From the NCBI RefSeq assembly GCF_900105755.1, contig NZ_FNTQ01000001.1:2728001-2792000 (forward strand): a stretch of 64,000 nt of DNA. The letters run 5' to 3'. The position numbers and the translations under genes are program-made. Origin of the DNA: Streptomyces sp. Ag109_O5-10. Lineage in GTDB: Bacteria; Actinomycetota; Actinomycetes; Streptomycetales; Streptomycetaceae. Of this stretch, positions 27,371-35,350 are shown one piece after another (the stretch's first letter is position 1; the number at the start of each line of letters is the position of its first letter). The notes under the pieces are model-generated. The model made no database searches. It was not told the origin of the DNA and saw nothing but the letters and a program-made list of their open reading frames with translations.

Positions 27371-27410
27371 GTAACTAACCAAAAGTTAGCGCACCCTGTC
27401 GGTTAGCGCA
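27371..27410 (+). promoter_or_regulatory. Probable operator of the HxlR regulator
   Basis: CTAAC-N5-GTTAG (27375-27389) is an inverted repeat. GTTAGCGCA also recurs as a direct repeat at 27385-27393 and 27402-27410. This lies 22-60 bases before the regulator's ATG in otherwise GC-rich sequence. Autoregulation is the simplest reading. Confidence 0.6.
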
Positions 27411-27431
27411 GTGCTCCCGTACGCTTGGCGC

Positions 27432-27833
27432 ATGACCATCACCCAGGACGGCGTCGTGGAGCCGCAGCCTCCGTACGACGTCTTCGCCCGGGACTGTCCC
27501 TCGCGTACGACCCTCGAGCATGTCATGGGCCGCTGGGGCGGGCTCACGCTGAGCGCGCTGCACGAGGGGTCGTTCCGGTTCAACGAGCTGCGCCGGCGCG
27601 TGGACGGCGTCAGCGAGAAGATGCTCTCCCAGACGCTCCAGGCACTGGAGCGCGACGGCCTGGTGCACCGCGAGGCGCAGCCGACCAACCCGCCGCGCGT
27701 CGACTACGAGCTCACCCCGCTCGGCCGTGGGGTCGCCGAACGCCTGCTGGCCGTCGTGCACTTCGTGGAGGACCGGATGGGCGAGGTGCTGGCCGCCCGC
27801 GAGCGTTACGACGAGACCCGCGGCGCCCGCTGA
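27432..27833 (+). CDS. HxlR-family transcriptional regulator
   Basis: A 133-residue winged-helix protein of the HxlR type: [22 protein letters not shown] at the start, then [54 protein letters not shown], the family's recognition helix and wing. The single Cys near residue 22 could serve as a redox or electrophile sensor, as in some relatives (inference). Usual divergent oxidoreductase targets are absent. Its 3' end overlaps the convergent mutM gene by 28 bases. Start ATG at 27432. Confidence 0.9.
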   Translation: MTITQDGVVEPQPPYDVFARDCPSRTTLEHVMGRWGGLTLSALHEGSFRFNELRRRVDGVSEKMLSQTLQALERDGLVHREAQPTNPPRVDYELTPLGRGVAERLLAVVHFVEDRMGEVLAARERYDETRGAR

Positions 27834-28666
27834 CACTGCGGGCAGAAGTAACTGGACCGGTTCATCCAGGGCCGCCTGCGCATCGGCGTACCGCACCGCC
27901 GGCAGGGCAGTCCCTCCCGGCCGTAGGCGTCCAGCGAACGGTCGAAGTACCCGGACTCGCCGTTGACGTTGACGTACAGGCTGTCGAAGCTGGTGCCGCC
28001 GACGGCGAGGGCCGCGTTCATCACGTCCCGTACATGGCCGAGGAGTTCGGCGGTGCGCGGACGGGTGAAGCCGGCGGTCGGCCGCTCGTAGTGGACGCGG
28101 GCACGCCAGAGGGCCTCGTCCGCGTAGATGTTGCCGACTCCGCTGATCAGCGACTGGTCGAGCAGCGCCCTCTTGATGGTGGTCCGCTTCCGGCGCAGCG
28201 CCTGGTGGAAGGCCTCGTCGTCGAACAGCGGGTCGAGGGGGTCGCGGGCGATGTGCGCGATGACGTCCGGCAGTCCGTCAAGGGTGTTGTCGTGCAACGA
28301 CAGTCCGCCGAACGTGCGTTGGTCGACGAACCGGAGCTCGGTGCCCAGGCCGTCGCCGAACCGGACGCGGATCCGCAGGTGCTTCTCGTCCGGCGCCTCG
28401 TGCTGCTGCACCAGCAGCTGACCGCTCATGCCGAGGTGCGCGAGAACCGACTGATTGGTGTCCTCCAGCGGCAGCCACAGGTACTTGCCGCGCCGGCTCG
28501 GGGTGCCGATGCGGTGACCCTTGAGCCGGTGCGTGAAGTCGTCGGCCCCGGCGAGGTGCCGTCGTACGGCACGCGGGTGCAGGACCTCGGCCTCGGCCAC
28601 GACGCGATGGGCGACCCACCGCTCCAGGCCGCGCCGGACGACCTCGACCTCGGGCAATTCAGGCAT
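27806..28666 (-). CDS. mutM: Formamidopyrimidine-DNA glycosylase MutM/Fpg
   Basis: A 286-residue base-excision repair enzyme that removes 8-oxoguanine. It starts [17 protein letters not shown], with the essential Pro next to the initiator Met and the catalytic Glu. It has the H2TH region ([17 protein letters not shown]) and a C-terminal zinc finger ([10 protein letters not shown]...YFCPQCQ). I chose the ATG at 28666 because the enzyme needs Pro immediately after Met. A 16-bp hairpin between rnc and mutM suggests a separate transcript. It overlaps the convergent HxlR gene tail-to-tail. Confidence 0.96.
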   Translation of the reverse strand: MPELPEVEVVRRGLERWVAHRVVAEAEVLHPRAVRRHLAGADDFTHRLKGHRIGTPSRRGKYLWLPLEDTNQSVLAHLGMSGQLLVQQHEAPDEKHLRIRVRFGDGLGTELRFVDQRTFGGLSLHDNTLDGLPDVIAHIARDPLDPLFDDEAFHQALRRKRTTIKRALLDQSLISGVGNIYADEALWRARVHYERPTAGFTRPRTAELLGHVRDVMNAALAVGGTSFDSLYVNVNGESGYFDRSLDAYGREGLPCRRCGTPMRRRPWMNRSSYFCPQCQRAPRVSS

Positions 28667-28696
28667 GGGCACTCCCGGGAAGGACCGTGGACGATC

Positions 28697-28733
28697 CGAG
28701 CGCCCGCCACCGTGGAACGGTGGCGGGCGCTCG
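28697..28733 (-). terminator. Terminator between rnc and mutM
   Basis: A perfect 16-bp stem: CGAGCGCCCGCCACCG (28697-28712) against 28718-28733, loop of five bases. It lies 15 bases after the rnc stop and 30 bases before the mutM start. Confidence 0.8.
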
Positions 28734-28747
28734 GGCTGCGCTGTTCG

Positions 28748-29590
28748 TCAGGCGGAGGCGGCGGACGACGGCGGGCCGTCGTCCTCCTCGGCTTCGGCCT
28801 GGGCGGCCTGCTCGGCAGCCCTGGCCTTGGCGCGTTCGTCCGCCGCGGCGCGGATGCCGCGCCAGGCGGATTCGGCGGCCTGCTGCTCCGCCTCCTTCTT
28901 GCTGCGGCCGGTGCCGGTGCCGTACGAGACGCCTCCGACGCGGGCGGCAGCAGTGAAGGTCTTCTCGTGGTCGGGGCCGGTCTCCGTGACCAGGTACTCG
29001 GGCACGCCGAGGCCCTCCGTCGCGGTGAGCTCCTGGAGACTGGTCTTCCAGTCCAGGCCGGCTCCGAGGTTCGAGGACTTCTCGATCAGCGGGTCGAAGA
29101 GCCGGTGCACCAGCTCGGACGCCGAATCGAGGCCCTGGTCGAGATAGACCGCGCCGATCACCGCTTCCAGGGTGTCGGCGAGGATGGACGCCTTGTCCCG
29201 GCCGCCCGTGCCCTCTTCACCGCGGCCGAGCCGGATGAAGGAGCCCAGGTCGAGACCGCGGCCCACCTCCGCGAGCGCACGCGAGTTCACCACCGCGGCC
29301 CGGAGCTTGGCCAGCTGGCCCTCGGGCAGGTCCGGGTGGGTGGTGTACAGCGTGTCCGTGACGACGAGGCCGAGGACGGAGTCACCGAGGAACTCCAGCC
29401 GCTCGTTCGTCGGCAGGCCGCCGTTCTCGTACGCGTAGGAACGGTGGGTCAGCGCACGCACCAGAAGGGCGGACTCGAGCTTGTACCCGAGCCGCCCTTC
29501 CAGAAGCGTGTGGGACGAGGCCGTGCTGTCCGCCTTCTTCTTGGCGGTTGGGTCCGCCTTGGGCTCATCGCCCTTCTTGGGACTGGACAC
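28748..29590 (-). CDS. rnc: Ribonuclease III
   Basis: A 280-residue dsRNA endonuclease. A short Lys-rich N-terminus is followed by the RNase III domain with signature [16 protein letters not shown] and the catalytic [13 protein letters not shown] segment. Then comes a dsRNA-binding domain ([14 protein letters not shown]...[14 protein letters not shown]) and an Ala/Glu tail. In S. coelicolor this gene is absB, needed for normal antibiotic production. GTG at 29590 with AGAGG six bases upstream; it begins 20 bases after rpmF, hence one operon with DUF177-rpmF. Confidence 0.96.
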   Translation of the reverse strand: MSSPKKGDEPKADPTAKKKADSTASSHTLLEGRLGYKLESALLVRALTHRSYAYENGGLPTNERLEFLGDSVLGLVVTDTLYTTHPDLPEGQLAKLRAAVVNSRALAEVGRGLDLGSFIRLGRGEEGTGGRDKASILADTLEAVIGAVYLDQGLDSASELVHRLFDPLIEKSSNLGAGLDWKTSLQELTATEGLGVPEYLVTETGPDHEKTFTAAARVGGVSYGTGTGRSKKEAEQQAAESAWRGIRAAADERAKARAAEQAAQAEAEEDDGPPSSAASA

Positions 29591-29610
29591 AGTGCCTCTC
29601 ACCTGGCCGC

Positions 29611-29784
29611 TCAGACTTCGAGGACCTGGCGCTTGTTGTAGGTGCCGCAAGACGGGCACGCGATGTGCTGCTGCTTGGGCTCGTGGCAGCGCTCGCACGC
29701 AACCAGGGTGGGGACCGCAGCCTTCCACTGCGACCGGCGGTGGCGCGTGTTGCTGCGCGACATCTTCCGCTTCGGAACAGCCAC
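29611..29784 (-). CDS. rpmF: 50S ribosomal protein bL32
   Basis: A 57-residue protein beginning [20 protein letters not shown], with the zinc ribbon CERCHEP...CPSCGTYN (two CxxC pairs). Start GTG at 29784, two bases after the DUF177 stop; stop TGA at 29611. Its place between DUF177 and rnc is the standard bacterial order. Confidence 0.96.
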   Translation of the reverse strand: MAVPKRKMSRSNTRHRRSQWKAAVPTLVACERCHEPKQQHIACPSCGTYNKRQVLEV

Positions 29785-29786
29785 GG

Positions 29787-30437
29787 CTACTTCTCCTGCT
29801 TCTCGTCGACGCCCGCTTCCGCGTCAGCGCCGCTCATCTCGTCCTTCTCGCCGTCCTTCATGGATCCGGCGAGTCCCTGCAAAGCCGCCCAACGGATGTC
29901 GACGGCGTCGTGGTGGTGGTCCGGGTCGTCCGTGAGCCGGGCTCCGCACTCGGAGCACAGGCCCAGGCAGTCGTCCTGGCACACCGGCTGCATCGGCAGT
30001 GCGAGCACCACCGCATCGCGCAGCACGGGTTCGAGGTCGAACAGGCCGTCCTCGATGAAGAACCTGTCCTCGTCGTCCTCGGCGTCGTCGCCCGGTTCCG
30101 CGATCACGCGGCCCCGGTCGTCGGCGTCAGGGTACGAGAACAGTTCCTGGAAGTCCGCTTCGAGCTCCTGCCCGACCGGCTCCAGACACCTTACGCACTC
30201 CCCCTCGGCCTGTGCACGGGCGGTGCCTGTGACGAGCACACCTTCCATGACCGACTCGAGCCGGAGTTCGAGCTCCACCGGGGCACCCTGCGGCACTCCG
30301 ATGACCCCCTTGATCCCGAAGTCCTCGGGAGCGTCGATCGTGCGGGTCAGGCGCTGCAGGGCACCAGGACGCCGTCCCAGCTCGTGTGTGTCGAACACGA
30401 ACGGGTTGCGGTGGTCGAGGCGCGCGTGAGGAGCCAT
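29787..30437 (-). CDS. YceD/DUF177-family protein
   Basis: A 216-residue acidic protein of the YceD family, always found before rpmF and linked to 23S rRNA or 50S assembly in bacteria and plastids. [20 protein letters not shown] and [12 protein letters not shown] are the conserved cysteine segments. The C-terminal ~30 residues are Asp/Glu/Lys-rich low complexity. It heads the DUF177-rpmF-rnc unit. ATG at 30437. Confidence 0.88.
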   Translation of the reverse strand: MAPHARLDHRNPFVFDTHELGRRPGALQRLTRTIDAPEDFGIKGVIGVPQGAPVELELRLESVMEGVLVTGTARAQAEGECVRCLEPVGQELEADFQELFSYPDADDRGRVIAEPGDDAEDDEDRFFIEDGLFDLEPVLRDAVVLALPMQPVCQDDCLGLCSECGARLTDDPDHHHDAVDIRWAALQGLAGSMKDGEKDEMSGADAEAGVDEKQEK

Positions 30438-30602
30438 TCCTGCTTTCGATCTACGAGTTCAGAGGGACGCCGTCCGGAGACTCCTCCGGGCAGCGTGGAT
30501 CGCGGACGTAGACGCGACCGAAGAGACAGGATACTGGACCTTTCGCTGTCGGCCCAATCCGGCGGTCCTCCGCCGCTCCCCGCCGGGTTTCTCCAGGCGT
30601 TG

Positions 30603-31685
30603 CTACAGGCCCCGCCCCTGCTCGTAGGCCCGCAGCTGCTCCGGCGTGATCATGCTGGTGTCGAAGAGGCTGGTCTCGTCGAGGGCGTACGACTGCTGCT
30701 GATGCTGCTGGGGGTCGTAGACGGGCTGCTGGCCGGTGTCGTAGCCCTGGTAGGCGGCGGCGTACGGATCGGCCTGCTGGTAGCCGTAGGGGTCCTGCTG
30801 GTAGCCGTACGCGTCCTGCTGGGCGTAGACGGGCTGCTGCTGGGGGTAGCCGTACGGATCCTGCGCCACGGGCTGCTGCATGGGCTGCTGGTCGTACTGC
30901 GGCTGCGGCTGCTGCCGGGGCTGGGCGGCGGCGGTCTGCTCGGCCTGGGCCGCCCGGTCGTCCTGGTCGGCGAGGGCCGCGAGGTCGGCCAGGTAGTCGG
31001 CGTCGCTTGAGTGCTGGAACGTCGTGCTGTCGTCGGCCAGGGCGCCGAGGGCGTCGGAGGCGATCCGGCCGTGCAGCTTGGCGCGGCCCTTGCCGACGGC
31101 CTCCAGGGTCTTGGCGAGGACCGCCTCGAAGGCGCCGAGCTTGACGTCCACGTACGCGTCGGCGTCCCGGCGCAGGGTCTCGGGGTCGTGGCTGCGCTCG
31201 GGGGCGTCCTCGTCCTCGTACCCCTGCTCGTCCAGGCCGGGGCCGGTGCCGAGCAGCTTCTCGCGGCCGCGGCCGACCGAGCCGAGGGTCTTGGTGAGGA
31301 CGACCTCGAAGTTGGCGAGCTTGGAGTCGACGTAGTCGTCGGCCTCGGCGCGTACCTCCTCGGCCTCCTGGCGGGCCTCGGCGAGGATCCGGTCGGCCTC
31401 GGCCTGGGAGCGGCGGGCCACCTCGGTGTCGGAGATCAGTGAGCCGCGTTCGGCATGCGCGGTCTCGATGATCCGCTCGGCCTCCATGCGGGCCTGCTCG
31501 ACCATCTGGTCCCGGCCGCCGATCAGCTCCTCGGCCTGCGCGAGCGAGCCGGGCAGCGCCTGGCGCAGCTCTTCGAGCATCGCGAGCAGGTCGGCGCGGT
31601 TGACCACGCACGACGCCGACATGGGCATGGACCGGGCGCCGGAGACCGTGCTCACGATCTCGTCGAGCTTCTTCTGCACGTCCAC
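30603..31685 (-). CDS. DivIVA-like coiled-coil protein with Gln/Tyr-rich tail
   Basis: A 360-residue protein recalled as a conserved streptomycete cell-division-initiation-like protein. Residues ~1-150 are helical (MDVQKKLDEIVSTVSGAR, then EARMEAERIIETAHAERG-type heptads). Two related segments follow (VDSKLANFEVVLTKTLGSVGRGREKL and VDVKLGAFEAVLAKTLEAVGKGRAKL), an internal duplication. Residues ~255-335 are Gln, Tyr, Pro and Asp-rich with recurring DPYGY and YGYQQ. The last ~24 residues form a distinct end (FDTSMITPEQLRAYEQGRGL). A cytoskeletal or polar-growth role is inference. Confidence 0.8.
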   Translation of the reverse strand: MDVQKKLDEIVSTVSGARSMPMSASCVVNRADLLAMLEELRQALPGSLAQAEELIGGRDQMVEQARMEAERIIETAHAERGSLISDTEVARRSQAEADRILAEARQEAEEVRAEADDYVDSKLANFEVVLTKTLGSVGRGREKLLGTGPGLDEQGYEDEDAPERSHDPETLRRDADAYVDVKLGAFEAVLAKTLEAVGKGRAKLHGRIASDALGALADDSTTFQHSSDADYLADLAALADQDDRAAQAEQTAAAQPRQQPQPQYDQQPMQQPVAQDPYGYPQQQPVYAQQDAYGYQQDPYGYQQADPYAAAYQGYDTGQQPVYDPQQHQQQSYALDETSLFDTSMITPEQLRAYEQGRGL

Positions 31686-31742
31686 CTGTGCTCGCCACTC
31701 TCTACAGCTGGGTTTGAGACGGACGGGACGACTGTAGCCCCA

Positions 31743-32222
31743 TCAGTCCCTGCCGAGACGCTTGTTGAGGGCCTCCAGAACGGCCGGCGGAACCAGGTGG
31801 GCGATGTCGCCGCCCCACTGGGCCACCTCCTTGACCAGCGAGGAGGAGAGGAAACTGTAGGTCGGGTTGGTCGGCACGAACAGCGTCTCGACGCCGGACA
31901 GACCGTTGTTCATCTGGGCCATCTGCAGTTCGTAGTCGAAGTCGCTGACGGCCCTGAGGCCCTTGACGATGGCCGGGATGTCGCGCTGCTTGCAGAAGTC
32001 GACGAGGAGGCCGTGGAACGCCTCGACCCGGACGTTGCCGTAGTCGGCGGTGACCGTGCGGATCAGGTCGATCCGCTCGTCGATCTCGAACAGGCCCTTC
32101 TTGGACTTGTTGATCATCACCGCGACGTAGACCTCGTCGTAGAGACGGGACGCACGGGCAATGATGTCGAGGTGTCCGTTGGTGATCGGGTCGAACGACC
32201 CGGGACAGACGGCGCGGCGCAC
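31743..32222 (-). CDS. coaD: Phosphopantetheine adenylyltransferase CoaD
   Basis: A 159-residue enzyme of CoA synthesis that adenylylates 4'-phosphopantetheine. The nucleotidyltransferase motif is CPGSFDPITNGHLDII, and the C-terminal signature is TYSFLSSSLVKEVAQWGGD. I chose the GTG at 32222 (MRRAVCPGSFDPI) because GAGGG precedes it by seven bases and the length is standard. An in-frame ATG at 32252 overlapping the rsmD stop is an alternative. It is transcribed with rsmD. Confidence 0.95.
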   Translation of the reverse strand: MRRAVCPGSFDPITNGHLDIIARASRLYDEVYVAVMINKSKKGLFEIDERIDLIRTVTADYGNVRVEAFHGLLVDFCKQRDIPAIVKGLRAVSDFDYELQMAQMNNGLSGVETLFVPTNPTYSFLSSSLVKEVAQWGGDIAHLVPPAVLEALNKRLGRD

Positions 32223-32248
32223 TTGAGATCCCTCGCTCTCCGGTCCGG

Positions 32249-32836
32249 TCATCGTGCGTCTTCGCACGTAGCGGCGGCGCGACCGTACCAAAACGTTCCC
32301 TCGCCGTAGCGACGGGACCGGAGGCCTTCGAAGCCGGCCGGCCAGTTGAAAACGCCACCTCTGGTGCTGCGCTCCACGGTGACGAGAGCGTCCGGCGCGA
32401 GCCAGCCCTCGGAGTGGAGTGTGAGGAGAATCTCCCGAAGATCGTCGTCGGTGACGGCGTACGGAGGATCCAGGAAGACGATGTCGTAGGGCTGTGCGGG
32501 AGCCGGGGACCGGATGATCTGCTCGGCCTTGCCCGCTCGCACCTCGGCGCCGGGGAGCCCCAGATTCTTTACGTTTTCACGTACGACGCGGGCGGCTCTG
32601 GGGTCGGCCTCCACGAGGAGGGTGTGGCCCGCGCCCCGGGAGAGGGCCTCCAGGCCTACGGCGCCCGAGCCGGCGTAGAGGTCGAGGACGCGTTCGCCGT
32701 CCAGGGGGCCGCCGAGGAGGGACTGCCAGGTGGAGAAGAGGCCTTCGCGTGCGCGGTCGGAGGTGGGGCGGGTGCCTGTGCCGGGCGGCACGGAGAGGCG
32801 CCGTCCGCCTGCCTGGCCGGCGATCACGCGGGTCAT
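32249..32836 (-). CDS. rsmD: 16S rRNA (guanine966-N2)-methyltransferase RsmD
   Basis: A 195-residue Rossmann methyltransferase beginning MTRVIAGQAGGRRLSVPPG. It has SAM motif VLDLYAGSGAVGLEALSRGA and the N6/N2-amino methylase motif DPPY (YDIVFLDPPYAVTDDDLREIL). It modifies G966 of 16S rRNA in the assembling 30S. It sits between recG and coaD as in most actinobacteria. Confidence 0.95.
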   Translation of the reverse strand: MTRVIAGQAGGRRLSVPPGTGTRPTSDRAREGLFSTWQSLLGGPLDGERVLDLYAGSGAVGLEALSRGAGHTLLVEADPRAARVVRENVKNLGLPGAEVRAGKAEQIIRSPAPAQPYDIVFLDPPYAVTDDDLREILLTLHSEGWLAPDALVTVERSTRGGVFNWPAGFEGLRSRRYGEGTFWYGRAAATCEDAR

Positions 32837-32930
32837 GGGGGGTCCTTCTTCGAGGGCGGCGTTACGGGTTCAGTTTGGCAGGCCTACTGGGGTGGGTGCC
32901 TGGTCTGGGACGGCGGCTGTGGGTCCGATG

Positions 32931-32972
32931 TGGTTGCTCGCGCGGTTCCCCGCGCCCCTTTCAGGGGCGTCG
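32931..32972 (+). repeat. Dispersed hairpin repeat, short subtype (copy H)
   Basis: TGGTTGCTCGCGCGGTTCCC then CGCGCCCCTTTCAGGGGCGT. The end forms the perfect stem CGCCCCT/AGGGGCG. It lies directly after the recG stop, between recG and rsmD. Confidence 0.75.
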
Positions 32973-32976
32973 TCCA

Positions 32977-35181
32977 TCAGCCCTTTTCCAGGTACTGCTC
33001 CCTCTCCTCGTCCAACAGGGCGTCCAGGGCCGTCCGGAGACCTGGGAGGTCGGTCAGCTCGGGGTCCCTGGCCACCAGGGTGGTCGCCTCGTCCCGCGCC
33101 TCCGCGATGACCTCCTCGTCCTCGATCACGGCGAGGACGCGGAGGCTGGAGCGGGCGCCGGACTGGGCCTGGCCCAGGACGTCGCCCTCTCTGCGCTGCT
33201 CGAGGTCGATACGGGAGAGCTCGAAGCCGTCCAGGGTCGAGGCGACCGCCGTGAGGCGCTGGCGGGCCGGGCTCGCCTCCGGCATCTCGGAGACCAGGAG
33301 GCAGAGACCGGGGGCGGAGCCGCGGCCCACCCGGCCGCGCAGCTGGTGGAGCTGGGAGACACCGAAGCGGTCGGCGTCCATGATCACCATGGCGGTGGCG
33401 TTGGGGACGTTGACGCCGACCTCGATGACCGTGGTGGCGACGAGGACGTCGGTCTCCCCCGCCGCGAAGCGGCGCATGACCGCGTCCTTGTCGTCGGGGT
33501 GCATGCGGCCGTGCAGGACCTCGACCCTGAGGCCGCTCAGCGGGCCCTTGGCCAAGTGGTCGGCCACGTCGAGGACGGCCAGCGGCGGGCGCTTCTCCGC
33601 CTCGTCCTCGGCTGACTTCTTCGCCTTGCCCGGGTTGTCCTCCTCGTCGCCGATGCGGGGGCAGACGACGTAGGCCTGATGGCCGTTGCCGACCTCCTCC
33701 CTGACCCGCTCCCAGGCGCGGGCCAGGAAGTGGGGCTTGTCGGCGGCGGGGACGACATGGGTGGCGATCGGGGAGCGGCCGGCCGGGAGCTGGTCCAGGA
33801 CCGAGGTCTCCAGGTCGCCGAAGACCGTCATCGCGACCGTGCGGGGGATGGGGGTGGCGGTCATGACGAGGAGGTGGGGCGGCTGTTTGCCCTTGCCGCG
33901 GAGGGCGTCCCGCTGCTCGACGCCGAAGCGGTGCTGTTCGTCCACCACGACCAGGCCGAGGTCGTGGAACTGGACCTTGTCCTCGATCAGCGCGTGCGTG
34001 CCGATCACGATTCCCGCGTCGCCCGTGACCAGGTCCAGCATCGCCTGGCGGCGGGCCGCCGTGCCCATCGAACCGGTGAGGAGGACGACCTTGGTGGCGT
34101 GCTCCGCGCCGCCGAGCATGCCGCCCTCGGCCAGCTCGCCCATCATCTCGGTGATCGAGCGGTGGTGCTGCTGGGCCAGCACCTCGGTGGGGGCGAGCAT
34201 GGCCGCCTGACCGCCCGCGTCGACCACGGCGAGCATGGCGCGCAGGGCGACCATCGTCTTACCGCTGCCGACCTCGCCCTGGAGGAGGCGGTGCATCGGA
34301 TGCTCCGTCGCCAGGTCGTCGAAGATCTCTTTCGAGACCTTCTGCTGGCCGTCCGTGAGGGTGAAGGGGAGGCGGTCGTCGAAGGCGGTGAGGAGGCCGT
34401 CGGGGGACGGTCTGCGGGCCACCGCCGGGAGCAGGGCGTCGGCATGGCGGCGGCGGGCCAGGGCGACCTGGAGGACGAAGGCCTCGTCCCACTTGAGGCG
34501 GTCGCGGGCCGCGGCGATGTCCGCCTTGGTGTGCGGACGGTGGATCTTGAGGAGGGCTTCGGGGAGGGAGACCAGGCCGCGGCCCTCGCGGAGGGCCGGC
34601 GGGAGGGGGTCCAGGGCCTCCTGGACGCTGGGGAGGACCGTCTGGACGGCCTTGCCGATCTTCCAGGACTCCAGTTTGGCGGTGGCCGGGTAGAGCGGGA
34701 TCAGGGCTCCGGCCCAGGTCTCCACGGATTCGGCCGGGTCGTCGCCGCGCAGCAACTCGTAGGCCGGGTGTGCCAGTTGCAGACGGCGGTTGAAGACCGA
34801 GACCTTGCCGGCGAACATCGCGCGGGTGCCGGGCAGGAGTTCCTTGTGGGGTTTGTGCACGCCGTTGCCGAAGAAGACCAGTTGGAGCCGGCCGCTGCCG
34901 TCGGTGATCGTCACCTCCAGGCGCTGGCCCTTGCCGCGGGGCGCCTTGGCGGAGGCGAAGGTGTGCAGGCGGGCGTCCGCGACCATGGCGACCACCGTGA
35001 CGTGCTCGTCCATGGGCAGGTCGGCGAGGTGGGTGAGCTGGCCGCGCTCCTCGTATCTGCGCGGATAGTGGTGCAGGAGGTCGCCGACGGTGTGCAGGCC
35101 GAGATGCTCGGCCATCACCTTTGCGGTGGCTGGGCCGAGCACTTTCTTCAGTGGTTCTTCCAGTGCGGGCACGAGATCCAT
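32977..35181 (-). CDS. recG: ATP-dependent DNA helicase RecG
   Basis: A 734-residue fork-regression helicase. The N-terminal wedge/OB domain includes the GDLLHHYPRRYEERGQLT signature. Helicase motifs follow: GEVGSGKTMVALRA (Walker A), VVVDEQHRFG (DEQH box), MTATPIPRT, and the C-terminal QLHQLRGRVGRG. I chose the ATG at 35181 (MDLVPALEEPLKKVLG). It is upstream of rsmD-coaD and divergent from the HSP90-family gene. Confidence 0.96.
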   Translation of the reverse strand: MDLVPALEEPLKKVLGPATAKVMAEHLGLHTVGDLLHHYPRRYEERGQLTHLADLPMDEHVTVVAMVADARLHTFASAKAPRGKGQRLEVTITDGSGRLQLVFFGNGVHKPHKELLPGTRAMFAGKVSVFNRRLQLAHPAYELLRGDDPAESVETWAGALIPLYPATAKLESWKIGKAVQTVLPSVQEALDPLPPALREGRGLVSLPEALLKIHRPHTKADIAAARDRLKWDEAFVLQVALARRRHADALLPAVARRPSPDGLLTAFDDRLPFTLTDGQQKVSKEIFDDLATEHPMHRLLQGEVGSGKTMVALRAMLAVVDAGGQAAMLAPTEVLAQQHHRSITEMMGELAEGGMLGGAEHATKVVLLTGSMGTAARRQAMLDLVTGDAGIVIGTHALIEDKVQFHDLGLVVVDEQHRFGVEQRDALRGKGKQPPHLLVMTATPIPRTVAMTVFGDLETSVLDQLPAGRSPIATHVVPAADKPHFLARAWERVREEVGNGHQAYVVCPRIGDEEDNPGKAKKSAEDEAEKRPPLAVLDVADHLAKGPLSGLRVEVLHGRMHPDDKDAVMRRFAAGETDVLVATTVIEVGVNVPNATAMVIMDADRFGVSQLHQLRGRVGRGSAPGLCLLVSEMPEASPARQRLTAVASTLDGFELSRIDLEQRREGDVLGQAQSGARSSLRVLAVIEDEEVIAEARDEATTLVARDPELTDLPGLRTALDALLDEEREQYLEKG

Positions 35182-35227
35182 TGCACACCACCCCACTGAC
35201 AATGCCGTATATGTCTCGGGAAACCCC

Positions 35228-35257
35228 TGGTCAGGCGGCCGTTTTGAGTCATAGGAT
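35228..35257 (+). promoter_or_regulatory. Candidate promoter of the HSP90/TPR pair
   Basis: TGGTCA (35228-35233), an 18-base spacer and TAGGAT (35252-35257), the latter a full match to the Streptomyces -10 consensus TAGRRT. It points toward the HSP90-family gene, 94 bases before its ATG. No CIRCE or HAIR-type heat-shock element was noticed. Confidence 0.45.
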
Positions 35258-35350
35258 GGCGCGCTCCGGCCATCCTTCCGCGGTCACCGCCCCACCAGGG
35301 ACCGCCCGACCCCGCGCCGACCACGTCTTCCCCCCTCCGGCGCAGCGACG

